This document shows, piece after piece, positions 26,558 through 36,684 of a DNA stretch of 64,000 nt. Each line of letters begins with the position of its first letter. Position 1 is the stretch's first letter. This DNA is from Pseudoalteromonas sp. MEBiC 03607 (GTDB taxonomy: Bacteria; Pseudomonadota; Gammaproteobacteria; Enterobacterales; Alteromonadaceae). The stretch spans positions 3,417,501 through 3,481,500 of the forward strand of contig NZ_SRRY01000001.1 of NCBI RefSeq assembly GCF_004792295.1, read 5' to 3'. The notes under the pieces were generated by a model. That model saw only the letters and a list, made by a program, of their open reading frames with translations. It had not been told where the DNA came from and did not search any database. The position numbers were made by a program, and so were the translations under genes.

Positions 26558-27747
26558 TGAAGCAGCAGTTTTTTAAATTATATTTAATCATCACAGTGAG
26601 TCTAATCGCTTTAGTTCTTGCGTTTGGGCAGCTGTATAATGAATTTTTTTCTGAGCATGAGCCGAGTATACAACTCAGCGTCCATGAGCTTACACAAATC
26701 GCCGAACATAAAGACTCACGGATCAGCACCTTAAACCAAAATGAGTTAGTGTTACCAAGTTCTTTACAAACTACTTTCGAAAACGATGGCATTATTAGTG
26801 TGGTCGAAAATAATCAACAGTTTGTGTATCTCAAAGGCAGTAATGGAACTATTCAAAAAGTAGGCCCGATCACTTTGATTTCACAAACCAAAACAGACTG
26901 GTTTGCGTTCTTTGCTTTTTACCTATTACTCGGCGCTATGATCCTAGTGTTTATTCGTCCCGTGTTTCGTGATTTAAGCTCGTTACAGCGCGCAGCGTAC
27001 CAATTCAGTAAAAAACCGCAGCGGATCGAGCTTGATATTAAGCCTAACTCGTCGATTGCACCGCTTGCTAGTACCTTTACTCACATGTCTGAACGCATTA
27101 ACAAATTCGTTCAGCTTCATAATGATTTATCACGTATTATTTCGCATGAAATTCGCACTCCCCTTACACGTATGCGGTTTGCTTTATCCATTGCTGACGT
27201 AGAACCAGAGCAAAGTAGCCAAATAGAACGCGATATCGATGAGATTGAACTGCGTTTGGAGCAGTATTTATCGTTTGCTCGCTTAGAGCATCAACAAAGT
27301 GTATTTAATCAAGATAAAGTTGATTTAACTAAGCTAATCAATTGTGAAATTGCTAAGTTCGATTTGTATAAAGAGCTCCAATTTATTGCAAAGTTAAAAA
27401 TAGATACTGCATATTGTGAAGCGAGCTTTATGGCTATTGCAGTGCAAAATTTACTGATCAACGCCACAAAATACGCAAAAAACACTATTCAAATAAGTAG
27501 TGAAGAACAAGCAGCCCATTACTCTATAAGCATTACAGATGATGGCCCCGGCTTACCAATAAATGCCGATGCCTTAATAGAACCTTTTAAACAAGGTGAA
27601 GGTGATAAGCTGGCCAGTGGTTATGGATTAGGACTTTATATAGTCCATCGTATCGCTAGCTGGCATGGCGGTAAAATTAGCTTAGCTAATAGCTCAGAAA
27701 CTGGCGGGGCGAGGATCACTATTCGCTGGCCTAAAAGTGGTAAGTAA
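26557..27747 (+). CDS. Sensor histidine kinase of the DUF3019 module
   Basis: 396 residues. TM1 (about 6-26) and TM2 (about 113-134) enclose a short periplasmic domain of some 85 residues. A HAMP-like linker follows, then HisKA with H197 in IISHEIRTPLTRMRF, and HATPase with N box (LLINATKYAKN), G1 (DDGPGLP) and G2 (GYGLGLY). It resembles the RstB/PhoQ-like class with a small sensor. The partner is the regulator immediately upstream. Its last 17 nt overlap the 3' end of the convergent MipA/OmpV gene. Confidence 0.95.
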   Translation: MKQQFFKLYLIITVSLIALVLAFGQLYNEFFSEHEPSIQLSVHELTQIAEHKDSRISTLNQNELVLPSSLQTTFENDGIISVVENNQQFVYLKGSNGTIQKVGPITLISQTKTDWFAFFAFYLLLGAMILVFIRPVFRDLSSLQRAAYQFSKKPQRIELDIKPNSSIAPLASTFTHMSERINKFVQLHNDLSRIISHEIRTPLTRMRFALSIADVEPEQSSQIERDIDEIELRLEQYLSFARLEHQQSVFNQDKVDLTKLINCEIAKFDLYKELQFIAKLKIDTAYCEASFMAIAVQNLLINATKYAKNTIQISSEEQAAHYSISITDDGPGLPINADALIEPFKQGEGDKLASGYGLGLYIVHRIASWHGGKISLANSSETGGARITIRWPKSGK

Positions 27748-28573
27748 TCCCAGTAAAACCTGAAAAATAGCCATTTTTATGGATCATCGTTGAATTAGCT
27801 AAGTTACTATCAAGCCAAGTGTGCTTTAATTTGAAATCTAAACTTAGACTATCGTTAATTGGGTATTCGTAGCTAATTTTTACGTAATAATTGATGGCAC
27901 TTTGTAAGTCATAATCAAATACACGGGTTTTACTTTCTGTAGGTGCAACTGTGTAGTAGTAATCAATAAGCTCTTCATTTTTATAAGTAAGGCCCATTTC
28001 AACACCTGCGACTCCTGAAAGCAGCTCAAATGCTTGATAACCATTAAACAAAATTTCGTAGCCATTATGCACAGCGGTTACATCATGCACATATGCTGCG
28101 CTAAGCCAGATATTATCATATACATTCAATGCAGATGATAAGCCCGCCATGTATGATAGATCACGTTTAATTGGCGTTAAATTTATAGGTGAAGCGGTAG
28201 GAATGGTAGGTCGGCCACTGTTTGATCTTATCACACCCACAGCATAGAGCTTATCTATGCCATCTAATTCAAAGAAAAAGCCATCATCGTTAAATCGGCC
28301 AAGTAAATCAACGTAAAAACTCTCTGTTTCGAGTAAGCTGTAACCTATAGAAAAATCGTCGAAATACCAATTATCACCATAGTAAGCAAAGCTAGGTAAA
28401 ATTGGTGAAGTAATATCATCAGCATCAAGAACAGGGTTTTCGATTCCCCCATAGCCCAGAGTAATGCTGGCATGAATTGTCGACTTTTTAATTAATTGCG
28501 GCTGTTTATCATCAACCTGCGCAAACGCAGTTGATGCAGTTAAACAACATACTAAGCCAAACAATTTATTCAT
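27731..28573 (-). CDS. MipA/OmpV-family outer-membrane protein
   Basis: 280 residues with a signal peptide (about 1-18, AFA cleavage) and a beta-barrel pattern of alternating hydrophobic and aromatic residues ending in a C-terminal Phe (GITYHF), the usual signal for the Bam complex. The MipA/OmpV family comprises outer-membrane proteins, some acting as scaffolds or porins and some responsive to stress or osmolarity. It faces the DUF3019 two-component operon and overlaps the kinase gene by 17 nt, which suggests it is the effector or target of that system. Confidence 0.87.
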   Translation of the reverse strand: MNKLFGLVCCLTASTAFAQVDDKQPQLIKKSTIHASITLGYGGIENPVLDADDITSPILPSFAYYGDNWYFDDFSIGYSLLETESFYVDLLGRFNDDGFFFELDGIDKLYAVGVIRSNSGRPTIPTASPINLTPIKRDLSYMAGLSSALNVYDNIWLSAAYVHDVTAVHNGYEILFNGYQAFELLSGVAGVEMGLTYKNEELIDYYYTVAPTESKTRVFDYDLQSAINYYVKISYEYPINDSLSLDFKLKHTWLDSNLANSTMIHKNGYFSGFTGITYHF

Positions 28574-28930
28574 TAACTTGATTCACCTCGATACCATAAT
28601 TAAAAACAGTTATGGCAACTATAACTCTAAAAATAGCCTACTCTTAACGCTTACAGGTGCGATCATATCGTTTGCCTACATTTTTGTATAATTATTTTCC
28701 AGTCTACACTGTTAAAAATAGCTTATGATCCCCTATCAATTAAATCTAACATATTGAATGAAATATAAAATAGTATGTACATTTTGCTACATTGGTTTTC
28801 AGTTTTTAGTTATTGATTTTGGTTATTTCAGTAGCCAAATATGAGAGCTAACTTCCAAACCTGTTTTGTAAAAGGTATTACATTTAACTCAGCTTGCTTA
28901 AAAACCATCTAACCTGTCAATCAAACATAA
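28574..28930. other. 357-nt AT-rich region between mipA-like gene and gltX
   Basis: Promoter of the MipA/OmpV gene on the minus strand and otherwise AT-rich sequence. I see no coding remnant, RNA gene or clear repeat. Confidence 0.4.
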
Positions 28931-28957
28931 AAAAACCGAGCATAAAGCTCGGTTTTT
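28931..28957. terminator. gltX terminator
   Basis: AAAAACCGAGC-ATAAA-GCTCGGTTTTT, an 11-bp stem including the A/T runs, 17 nt past the gltX stop. Confidence 0.92.
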
Positions 28958-28973
28958 GAAAGTTATATTACGA

Positions 28974-30458
28974 TTAAGCTTGCGGATAATCGCGATAGGC
29001 ACGTTCGATGTTTTTCGCTTGCTTTTTAGACACACCAATATGTGCTAATGCTACACGTAAACGAGCACGTGAAAGGTCTGAACCTAAAATTTCCATTGCA
29101 TCAAGTACTGATGTTGAAGATGTCTTACCTGTAATAGCCACGAAAATTGGCTCAAGGAAGTCTTTAATCTTCAACTCATGGAAAGTTGCAACTTCTTTTG
29201 CGATAGCAAAAATCGCTGGTTTTTCCCAACTGCGTAAACCTTCTAATTGCCAGATGAAGAACTGTAATGCTTGACGGATTACATCTTCATCAGCTTTACC
29301 CGCTGTTAATAGCGCAGGATCATAGCTTGGAATACCACCCACGAAGTGACCGGCAAGGTCAACCATGTCAGAAAGCGTATTAATACGCGTTTTTGCTTCT
29401 GGCAATACTTTGGCGAATAGCTCAGTATTAAATTTCCAATCAACAAAACGTTGCATTAGTTCTGCATCAGATAAGTTTTCACGGATCCACATACCGTTTA
29501 ACCAGCTAAGCTTATCGATGTCGAAAATAGGGCCGCCAAGCGACACACGTTTCATATCGAAGTGCTCAATCATCTCATCTAAAGTGAACTTTTCACGCTC
29601 ATCTGGCATTGACCAACCCATACGGCCTAAATAGTTTAATAGTGCCTCTGGTAGGTAACCCATTTCTTTATAGTAGTTGATTGAAGTTGGGTTTTTACGC
29701 TTCGATAATTTTGACTTATCTGGGTTACGAAGAAGCGGTAAGTGACCAAGCACTGGCGCTTCCCAACCAAAGTCTTCATATAATTTTAATAGCTTAGGCG
29801 CTGAGTTGATCCACTCTTCACCACGGAAAATGTGGCTAATTTGCATGTGGTGATCATCAACAACGTTGGCAAGGAAGTAAGTTGGGAAACCGTCGGCCTT
29901 AAGTAGCACTTGCATGTCTACATTTTCCCATGGGATCTCAATGTCGCCACGTAGGTAGTCGTTAAACTTAAACGTGCCTTCACTTGGGATCTTCATACGA
30001 ATTACGTAAGGCTTACCCGCTTCAAGGTTTGCTTTAATTTCATCTTCAGAAAGGTTTAAACCACGACCATCGTATTTAGGGCGCAGACCTTCGGCCATTT
30101 GCTCTTCACGCATTTGATCTAGCTCTTCGCTCGTAGCAAAACAATAAAACGCTTTACCTTGTTCAACGAGTTGATGCGCGAATTTCTTATATAAATCGCT
30201 ACGCTCAGACTGACGGTATGGACCAAACTCACCGCCAACATCGGGACCGTGATCCCAGTTTAAGCCTAACCATTTCAAGCTATCCATAATAGCTTGCTCT
30301 GATTCTGGCGTACTACGAACTTGGTCTGTATCTTCAATACGTAACACAAACTCACCGCCTTGCTGCTTAGCAAAACAGTAGTTAAATAATGCGATGTATG
30401 CTGTACCTAGGTGCGGGTCACCTGTCGGTGACGGAGCAACACGGGTGCGAATTGTCAT
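28974..30458 (-). CDS. gltX: Glutamyl-tRNA synthetase
   Basis: 494 residues from the ATG at 30458 ([20 protein letters not shown]), preceded by an AGAGA ribosome-binding site; the frame is open 13 codons further upstream but without conservation. It carries the class I HIGH-type motif ([12 protein letters not shown]) and the KMSKS-type KLSKRKN. It charges tRNA-Glu with glutamate. Homologues of this enzyme are the known target of E. coli HipA, and a hipA lies in this window. Length is close to the E. coli enzyme (471). Confidence 0.97.
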   Translation of the reverse strand: MTIRTRVAPSPTGDPHLGTAYIALFNYCFAKQQGGEFVLRIEDTDQVRSTPESEQAIMDSLKWLGLNWDHGPDVGGEFGPYRQSERSDLYKKFAHQLVEQGKAFYCFATSEELDQMREEQMAEGLRPKYDGRGLNLSEDEIKANLEAGKPYVIRMKIPSEGTFKFNDYLRGDIEIPWENVDMQVLLKADGFPTYFLANVVDDHHMQISHIFRGEEWINSAPKLLKLYEDFGWEAPVLGHLPLLRNPDKSKLSKRKNPTSINYYKEMGYLPEALLNYLGRMGWSMPDEREKFTLDEMIEHFDMKRVSLGGPIFDIDKLSWLNGMWIRENLSDAELMQRFVDWKFNTELFAKVLPEAKTRINTLSDMVDLAGHFVGGIPSYDPALLTAGKADEDVIRQALQFFIWQLEGLRSWEKPAIFAIAKEVATFHELKIKDFLEPIFVAITGKTSSTSVLDAMEILGSDLSRARLRVALAHIGVSKKQAKNIERAYRDYPQA

Positions 30459-30539
30459 GGTTATATCTCTCAAAAGACAATTAAAAAATTTGCCCAAATG
30501 CTAGCACAGCACGGGCTATAATCGAAGTGTAAAGCCGCT

Positions 30540-30899
30540 TTATGCAGCGACTTTATCTAAATAAGCAATGATATCGTTTGATTCATACAGCCAAGTTACT
30601 TGGCCGTTTTCTTCAATACGTAAACAAGGCACTTTGATTTTTCCGCCCTGCTCTAAAAGCTCTTGGCGAAATTGCTCGTTACTTTTGGCATCACGAGTTT
30701 CAACTGAAAGACCTTGACGCTTAATTGCACGACGAACTTTCACACAAAATGGGCAGGCCTTAAATTGATATAACTTAAATTGTGATGTCACTGAATCAAG
30801 CGCCGCTTGCTCAGCAGCTGGACGCTTTTTACTACGTGGCGTGAATACAAAATCAAAAAACAAAATGATGCGGCCTAACAACCAACGAACAAACTTCAT
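30540..30899 (-). CDS. Glutaredoxin-like protein with N-terminal membrane helix
   Basis: 119 residues. An N-terminal hydrophobic segment (about 5-20) is followed by a basic linker (SKKRPAAEQ) and a thioredoxin-fold domain with the dithiol active site CPFC (FKACPFCVKVRR) and the cis-Pro segment KVPCL. It should be a membrane-attached glutaredoxin acting on cytoplasmic disulfides or glutathionylated proteins. The family is widespread in marine gammaproteobacteria. Monocistronic; partner unknown. Confidence 0.9.
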   Translation of the reverse strand: MKFVRWLLGRIILFFDFVFTPRSKKRPAAEQAALDSVTSQFKLYQFKACPFCVKVRRAIKRQGLSVETRDAKSNEQFRQELLEQGGKIKVPCLRIEENGQVTWLYESNDIIAYLDKVAA

Positions 30900-30965
30900 C
30901 TCACCTTCTCATAGGGTTCTAAAAACAGTGGCCAATTTTAACACAGCAAGAGACGCTGCAACAGG

Positions 30966-31937
30966 CTAAAACAGCTCTATTGAGTCATCACTGCATTGAG
31001 AATCTGGGATATCTAACTCAGAATAGGCTGTAACACAATTTCTGCCTTTGTTTTTTGAGTGATACAAGGCTTGATCGGCTTTTTGCACAAGACTGGCAAC
31101 CATTTCAAACTCATAAATCGGCATAAAACCGCTACTCACGGTTAAGTTACCCACTTGCGGGAACGGGTATTCGGCAACACATCCGCGAAAACGATTGAGT
31201 GCATTACGTGCATCTAACTCGTCGCTTGCTTGAAATAGCACTGCAAACTCTTCACCACCGTAACGAAACACGTAATCTTCAATACGAAAGTTATTTTTTA
31301 ACAGTTGAGCGACTAACAAAATCACTTCGTCACCGATAACATGACCATAGTTGTCATTCACTTTTTTAAAGTGGTCAATGTCAACAATAGCAAGATACCA
31401 TTGGCGATGATGGGGATCTAATTCGCTTTGTCCTTTTACAGTAGTTGATGCGATATCGATGACTTTTTTATCAAAAGTTTGCCTGTTAAGTAACTCAGTG
31501 AGGGGATCCAATTGTGATTTATAAAGCAGCGCTAGTTGGTTGGCATAAATGTTGAGCATATAAATTGCCAACATACTACATCTCTCTGACAACTCTTTTT
31601 CAGACTCAACAACAAGCACGCCAACCACATTGCCCATGTAATAAACAGGTATGTAAGTCGAAATAAAGCCATAGTTTCGACTTATACGAATTTTGTTACG
31701 GCTAACCTTATCAATAAGTTCATTAACTTCAGACTCAGTAAGCTCTTCTATCAACGAGTCTTTATTTAGTAGACGGGCTGGGAAACCGGGTTTGAAGACT
31801 TTGTTAATATAGATTGCATAGCGCGAAAACTCTTCCAATTCGCTCACAGATTTTATAAGCGCCTCGTCAAGTCCAGCCTCTTCTTCTTGTTGCGTAATTT
31901 CTACAACCCAGTCATGTCCGCAAGCGTTAGACGCCAT
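30966..31937 (-). CDS. GAF-like GGDEF diguanylate cyclase
   Basis: 323 residues, no membrane segments. The N-terminal part (about 20-140) has a GAF-like pattern (YIPVYYMGNVVGVLVVES). The GGDEF domain has active site GGEEF at 227-231 and inhibitory site RIED at 218-221; the metal-binding Asp is in VDIDHFK. It should be an active, feedback-inhibited cyclase. It is the third GGDEF gene in 16 kb, and none has an EAL or HD-GYP partner nearby. Confidence 0.88.
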   Translation of the reverse strand: MASNACGHDWVVEITQQEEEAGLDEALIKSVSELEEFSRYAIYINKVFKPGFPARLLNKDSLIEELTESEVNELIDKVSRNKIRISRNYGFISTYIPVYYMGNVVGVLVVESEKELSERCSMLAIYMLNIYANQLALLYKSQLDPLTELLNRQTFDKKVIDIASTTVKGQSELDPHHRQWYLAIVDIDHFKKVNDNYGHVIGDEVILLVAQLLKNNFRIEDYVFRYGGEEFAVLFQASDELDARNALNRFRGCVAEYPFPQVGNLTVSSGFMPIYEFEMVASLVQKADQALYHSKNKGRNCVTAYSELDIPDSQCSDDSIELF

Positions 31938-32001
31938 CTATAAAGTCCCCAAAACTATATATAACTTTAGTTTAGTTAACTTTATCAGAAATACTAAAAA
32001 A

Positions 32002-33105
32002 CTATAACAAAATCATATCATCTCTGTGAATAACTTCACTGCTCGGCGCAAACGCAAGCAACTGGGTGATTTGCGATGAATGGCAACCTTTAATTTGATC
32101 AATTTCTTGATGATTAAAATTAACGAGACCTTTAGCAATACACTGGCCTTGACTCGTCACTACTTCAATCACATCACCACGTTCAAATTGCCCTCGCACT
32201 GTTTTTACGCCTTTAGCCAAAAGGCTTGCGCCACGTTCTTTAAGCGCGGCGCTTGCGCCATCATCAATCACTAATTGTCCGCTACTTTTAGGCCCAGCAA
32301 GAAGCCACTTTTTACGGCCATCTTTTGGTGCGGTGAGTTTTAAAAATCGTGTACCTGGGAGCTTATCGGCCATGCAATTTAAAATCACATTTTTGCCAGC
32401 GCCTTTGGCAATAATGACTTCAACACCGGCGCGACGTGCAATATCGGCCGCTTGCAGTTTGGTTGCCATACCTCCGGTACCTAGGGTTGTGCCACTGCCA
32501 CCAGCGAGCTCTCTGAGTTCATCATTAATATGCGTCACTTCATTGATGAGTGTGGCATTCACATCAGAGCGCGGATCACCGGTAAATAAACCTTCTTGGT
32601 CAGTTAGCAGTAACAGCTTTTCTGCATTTGCTAAAATTGCGACTAAAGCAGATAAGTTATCGTTATCGCCGACTTTAATTTCGGCGGTGGCCACGGCGTC
32701 GTTCTCGTTAATAATTGGTACCACATTATGAGCGAGTAGCGCATTTAAGGTATCGCGGGCATTTAAGTAACGTTCACGGTCTTCTACATCGGCGCGGGTC
32801 AAGAGCATTTGCCCAACATTCACTCCATACAAAGCAAACAAGCTCTGCCAAATATGAATAAGCTGCCCTTGGCCGATAGCGGCAAGCATTTGTTTTTCAA
32901 TCAAAGAACGACCACAGGGAGTAATAAGTTGCTCGCGACCTGCGGCAACCGCGCCACTTGATACTAAAACAACCTGATAACCCTGTTTTTTTAATTCACA
33001 ACATTGGCGAACAAGTTCAACCATGTGTGCTTTATCTAATTTGTCGGTACCGCCTGTCAGCACGCTTGTGCCCAGCTTTACAACAACGACGTGTGGCCTT
33101 TGCAT
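32002..33105 (-). CDS. proB: Glutamate 5-kinase
   Basis: 367 residues. Amino-acid kinase domain ([13 protein letters not shown] at the start, [21 protein letters not shown] in the middle, [12 protein letters not shown]) plus a C-terminal PUA domain (about 275-355). It phosphorylates glutamate as the first step of proline synthesis and is usually feedback-inhibited by proline. proA, often cotranscribed, is absent from this locus; upstream is a divergent transporter gene and downstream a GGDEF gene. Length equals E. coli ProB (367). Confidence 0.97.
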   Translation of the reverse strand: MQRPHVVVVKLGTSVLTGGTDKLDKAHMVELVRQCCELKKQGYQVVLVSSGAVAAGREQLITPCGRSLIEKQMLAAIGQGQLIHIWQSLFALYGVNVGQMLLTRADVEDRERYLNARDTLNALLAHNVVPIINENDAVATAEIKVGDNDNLSALVAILANAEKLLLLTDQEGLFTGDPRSDVNATLINEVTHINDELRELAGGSGTTLGTGGMATKLQAADIARRAGVEVIIAKGAGKNVILNCMADKLPGTRFLKLTAPKDGRKKWLLAGPKSSGQLVIDDGASAALKERGASLLAKGVKTVRGQFERGDVIEVVTSQGQCIAKGLVNFNHQEIDQIKGCHSSQITQLLAFAPSSEVIHRDDMILL

Positions 33106-33228
33106 TTGATTCTTATATTCTGCATCTTGAGGTAGTTTGTATATATATAACAGCTAACAGTTTTTGAACAAGTTAAAAAAATTCATGCTAGGATCGCGCT
33201 CTCGTTTTTTTACTCAATAGCGACACCT

Positions 33229-34176
33229 ATGCCAGCCAGTTTATGCTTAATTATCGCGACCTTTTTATGGGGAAGCTCCTACATTGCATTAAAGCATGCA
33301 ATCAATGTTTATGATCCTGTGTTAGTCATTTTCTTAAGAATGCTAACCACGTTATTGATTAGCTTATGTTTATGGCGCTATGTGATCCGCTTTGAGTTCA
33401 AACCAGGTGACTGGAAGTACTTAATTGGTATGTCACTGGCTGAGCCTTGTTTCTATTATTTATTTGAAGGGCATGCTCTTGAATATACTTCTGCATCGCA
33501 AGCTGGGGTAATTGTCTCTTGTTTACCAATTATCGTCGCTATTTTGGCGTTCTTAATATTAAAAGAGTACATCAGTAAAGCCATCGTCGTTGGTTTTACC
33601 TTGTGTATTGGTGGCAGTATTTTATTAACGCTATTATCACCAAGCACAGAGCAAGCCCCTAACCCACTGCTCGGTAACTTTTTAGAATTGATGGCGATGG
33701 TGTGCGCGGCGTTTTATACCGTGAGCGTAAAACACCTAGTAGCTCGTTACTCACCACTTACTTTAATTGCAATTCAAGGGTTCAGCGGTAGCTTATTCTT
33801 TGCGCCTTTTTTATTTTTTATCGAACTACCCAGCGAAAATCAGCACGATTTAAGTGCCCTATTGAGTATTTTATATTTAGGCTCATGTGTCACTTTAGGC
33901 GGCTATGGCATGTACAACTACGCCATCAGTAAAGTGTCGGTATTAACCGCTGCTGCTTACTCAAACCTCATTCCAATTTTTGCGTTAATTTTGTCAGCCA
34001 TTCTACTTGGCGAAGTACTCACACTTTGGCAATGGGTGAGTATCGCAGTGGTATTCGCCGGTGTTATTGTTAGTCAACGTCATCAAGAGCTGAAAGTTGA
34101 CGTAGACGACGATAATTTATCAGCCGACACCAATAGCCTAAACTCAGTCCCGGAAGCTAACGAGTCAAAAGGGTAA
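33229..34176 (+). CDS. EamA/DMT-family transporter
   Basis: 315 residues with ten predicted membrane helices arranged as two EamA repeats (about 5-135 and 150-285), then a hydrophilic tail of about 30 residues. The N-terminal motif FLWGSSYIALK is typical of the RhaT/EamA exporters. Substrate unknown; members export amino acids or metabolites. Its 3' end, encoding the hydrophilic tail, overlaps the convergent sortase gene by 94 nt on the other strand. The start at 33229 is the only ATG before the first helix. Confidence 0.9.
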   Translation: MPASLCLIIATFLWGSSYIALKHAINVYDPVLVIFLRMLTTLLISLCLWRYVIRFEFKPGDWKYLIGMSLAEPCFYYLFEGHALEYTSASQAGVIVSCLPIIVAILAFLILKEYISKAIVVGFTLCIGGSILLTLLSPSTEQAPNPLLGNFLELMAMVCAAFYTVSVKHLVARYSPLTLIAIQGFSGSLFFAPFLFFIELPSENQHDLSALLSILYLGSCVTLGGYGMYNYAISKVSVLTAAAYSNLIPIFALILSAILLGEVLTLWQWVSIAVVFAGVIVSQRHQELKVDVDDDNLSADTNSLNSVPEANESKG

Positions 34177-34682
34177 CAGGTTAATAAATACAGGCCTGAT
34201 TGTGCTAAAAAGCCCTGTTCGCTTTGATGAATAATATCAATGCTGCGAACTTGATAGTGTTCAATCTGGCCATTTTGCAACTGCATAGAGAACTGCTCAC
34301 CCACTGCAACATGTTTTAAAAATGCAAAGTGGGTGTCGTTATGACCCGCAATTAACACCCCTTTTGTGCTGCCAAGTTCACCACTTGGTAAAAAATGCCC
34401 GGGGGCAAACGCGAGGTTTCGCCCCGATGCACCAGCAAGTACAGTCAATTCTTGCTGCTGACTTGGCCAATTTATGTGTGCAGTGACATAACCATCGGCG
34501 TAAAACCAAGGCCTTACTTGCTCATTAGGACTTTGCAAAGCTTGCTGCCAAGCAGATTCAATCAATGCCTGTGCCAGCCAAGCTTTCGCCTGCATATAGC
34601 CACCATTAACAAACAATGCGATACCAAGTAAGGCGCTGCATACCGGCAGCGCTTTTTTTAGCGTCGCCATTGCCATAACCAC
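34083..34682 (-). CDS. Class GN sortase of the dedicated sortase system
   Basis: 199 residues. N-terminal membrane helix (about 11-30), then the sortase barrel with H114 (LIAGHNDTHF), the catalytic C169 in LYLLTCYPF and R182 (TEFRLLVSA): a complete His-Cys-Arg triad. Class GN sortases of Gram-negative marine bacteria each appear to serve one substrate encoded next door, here the VIT/VWA protein upstream, which ends in LPQTDG. The gene starts inside the last codons of that substrate gene (ATGs at 34682, 34676 and 34670), so they are coupled. The last 94 nt, coding Arg182 and the tail, are antisense to the transporter; the Cys169 codon shares one base with the transporter stop. Confidence 0.93.
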   Translation of the reverse strand: MVMAMATLKKALPVCSALLGIALFVNGGYMQAKAWLAQALIESAWQQALQSPNEQVRPWFYADGYVTAHINWPSQQQELTVLAGASGRNLAFAPGHFLPSGELGSTKGVLIAGHNDTHFAFLKHVAVGEQFSMQLQNGQIEHYQVRSIDIIHQSEQGFLAQSGLYLLTCYPFDSLASGTEFRLLVSADKLSSSTSTFSS

Positions 34683-36658
34683 GAGAATGAAAGCAACAAC
34701 AATCCAAGTAACATAAACACCCGGCTTTGTCCGTCGGTTTGCGGTAGCGTCATGCCGTTAGGAAGTTTGTTTCGCACTTGCATTGAACGCTCTGCAACCT
34801 CATTACCCGCGTAGTTATCAACTGCAATAAAGGCTGTAAAAGGGCTAAGTAAATGATGCTGAAGTGCCAGAGCTTCGACTTCTGCGCGTACCGCCTGTTT
34901 TTCGTTATAAAGCAGCAACGACTTAATTTTTTGTCTGGCCCAGAGTCTAGCGATACCTTCGCCGTGTGCAGCATTGGCAGTTGCTAAATTAATCGTCATT
35001 GGTCCTGTGTTTGTCTGCCCCTTTAATGTTAAGTGCTGACTGCCATCAAGCTTCACGGCAACCAAAACCGGCTCTGAAAAATACAAGTCAGGTAATGGCG
35101 ATGGCCAATACTCAAGGGCTGCTTTGTCGCCTTCAAGAGCAAGCTCAGTAACTGCTGGATGCGCCAGCTTATCAAAAAGTAGCTGCATTTTTGGCTGTAC
35201 TTGGCTGGTGCTACTTATAAAAGTAAATGTACCACGACCAATGTCAGCAGCTCTGGTCATAAAAAAGCTATTAGGCGCGCTACCAATACCGACGGTAAAG
35301 AGTCGGCTGTCACCTAAATCTGTTTGAATTTGTTTAAATAGCTGCGTTTCGTTACCCACACTGCCATCGGTTAAAAACACCACTTGGCGTACAAAACCAT
35401 CATGCTGTTTACCATCAAGTACCTGAGTCAGTGCTTTTGCGATTTCGGTGCCGCCATCGGCTTGTAAGCCATAAATAAAGCGCTCTGCACGGCGAATGTT
35501 AAAGTCATTGGCAATCATTGGCGTATCACTTAATACCGACACTTCGTTATCAAAGCCTATGATGTTAAAACTGTCATTTTCATCTAATAACGATAAAGCA
35601 TAAAACAAGGCTTGTTTGGCCTGCTCCATTGATTGGCCATGCATTGAGCCGGAGGTATCAACAACAAATACCATTTCGCGAGGCAGACGAGCTTGCGAGG
35701 TAAAGTGATCGCTTGGCGGTACTAACATTAGTAAACCATATTCTTGCCCTGCTACTGTTTCGGTAAAAAATGCAGCCTGAGAGTGGGCTTTATCAAGGGG
35801 TTTAAATGTCAGCTCAAAGTCTCTATCCATTGGAACATCACGATTAAGTGATAACTGGTACCGACCAAAACTTGGATTATCGATTTGCATGCCCGCTAAA
35901 TTAGCGTTGATATCACTGAGTTCAAGGCCAATATCCATCGCAATTGCAAGGTTTAGGCTCGCATCAGACTCTTGGCTTTGTGCACGATGAAAAACAGGCT
36001 TTAGCCACGCTGATGCCACTTGCGCTGTATTAGCTGTTGCTTCGCTCTGTTGTTCTGTGTCTTTTGTTTCTAGATTCGCTTTTTGCTGCAGTTCTGCCGT
36101 TAAAGGTTCGTAGCGCGGCGTAATAGTGGTTGGAAAGCGCAGTGAAAACACACCATCTCGAAAACCGATTATCTCTTGGTATTGCAAGGTAATTTCAATC
36201 TCCTCCCCTGCTCCAAGGTTTGCCACATCAGTTGAGAAAATGTTCGCACGCTGCTGACGAACTAAAGCAGCCCGTTTACCCTGTTTTTGAGCTTGCTCAA
36301 ATTGCTGCTCAGCCTGCTGTTTAAGGGCAATGTTACCGGTGATAATGCGCTCACCAATTTGCATTTGCATGGCATGAACTGCACTTTCATCAGGTAACGG
36401 AAACACATAACGGGCATTTACTGCAAACGGGTGCGGGTTTTGATAACGTTGTTTAACCACAACATGATTGATAAGCCCAGTGAGCGTCATAGTGACATCG
36501 TTTTTCACCAATAAGCCCGACGACACTTGGCTATTTGAATCATCATAAAAACGCAGTTCGGCACTGGCATTGGCCGCAAATGCAGGGTTAACTGCATAAC
36601 CTAATAAGAGGATAAAAAGGCTCCCAAAAAGGAGCCTTTTGGTACGGTTACTCAACAT
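34658..36658 (-). CDS. Sortase substrate with VIT and VWA domains
   Basis: 666 residues. Signal peptide (about 1-29), VIT domain (about 45-175), VWA domain (about 325-500) with an intact metal-ion site DTSGS at 334-338. The C-terminal sorting signal is LPQTDG (638-643), a hydrophobic segment (about 646-662) and a terminal Arg-Arg, the tripartite arrangement recognised by sortases. This matches the family known as marine proteobacterial sortase target protein. The substrate is expected to be cleaved and joined to an unknown envelope acceptor. VIT-VWA pairs in other proteins mediate protein contact. The gene is followed, with overlap, by its sortase and preceded by pdsO with 26 nt between. Confidence 0.93.
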   Translation of the reverse strand: MLSNRTKRLLFGSLFILLLGYAVNPAFAANASAELRFYDDSNSQVSSGLLVKNDVTMTLTGLINHVVVKQRYQNPHPFAVNARYVFPLPDESAVHAMQMQIGERIITGNIALKQQAEQQFEQAQKQGKRAALVRQQRANIFSTDVANLGAGEEIEITLQYQEIIGFRDGVFSLRFPTTITPRYEPLTAELQQKANLETKDTEQQSEATANTAQVASAWLKPVFHRAQSQESDASLNLAIAMDIGLELSDINANLAGMQIDNPSFGRYQLSLNRDVPMDRDFELTFKPLDKAHSQAAFFTETVAGQEYGLLMLVPPSDHFTSQARLPREMVFVVDTSGSMHGQSMEQAKQALFYALSLLDENDSFNIIGFDNEVSVLSDTPMIANDFNIRRAERFIYGLQADGGTEIAKALTQVLDGKQHDGFVRQVVFLTDGSVGNETQLFKQIQTDLGDSRLFTVGIGSAPNSFFMTRAADIGRGTFTFISSTSQVQPKMQLLFDKLAHPAVTELALEGDKAALEYWPSPLPDLYFSEPVLVAVKLDGSQHLTLKGQTNTGPMTINLATANAAHGEGIARLWARQKIKSLLLYNEKQAVRAEVEALALQHHLLSPFTAFIAVDNYAGNEVAERSMQVRNKLPNGMTLPQTDGQSRVFMLLGLLLLSFSWLWQWRR

Positions 36659-36684
36659 AATATGTCACTCCATCGACCGATGAA

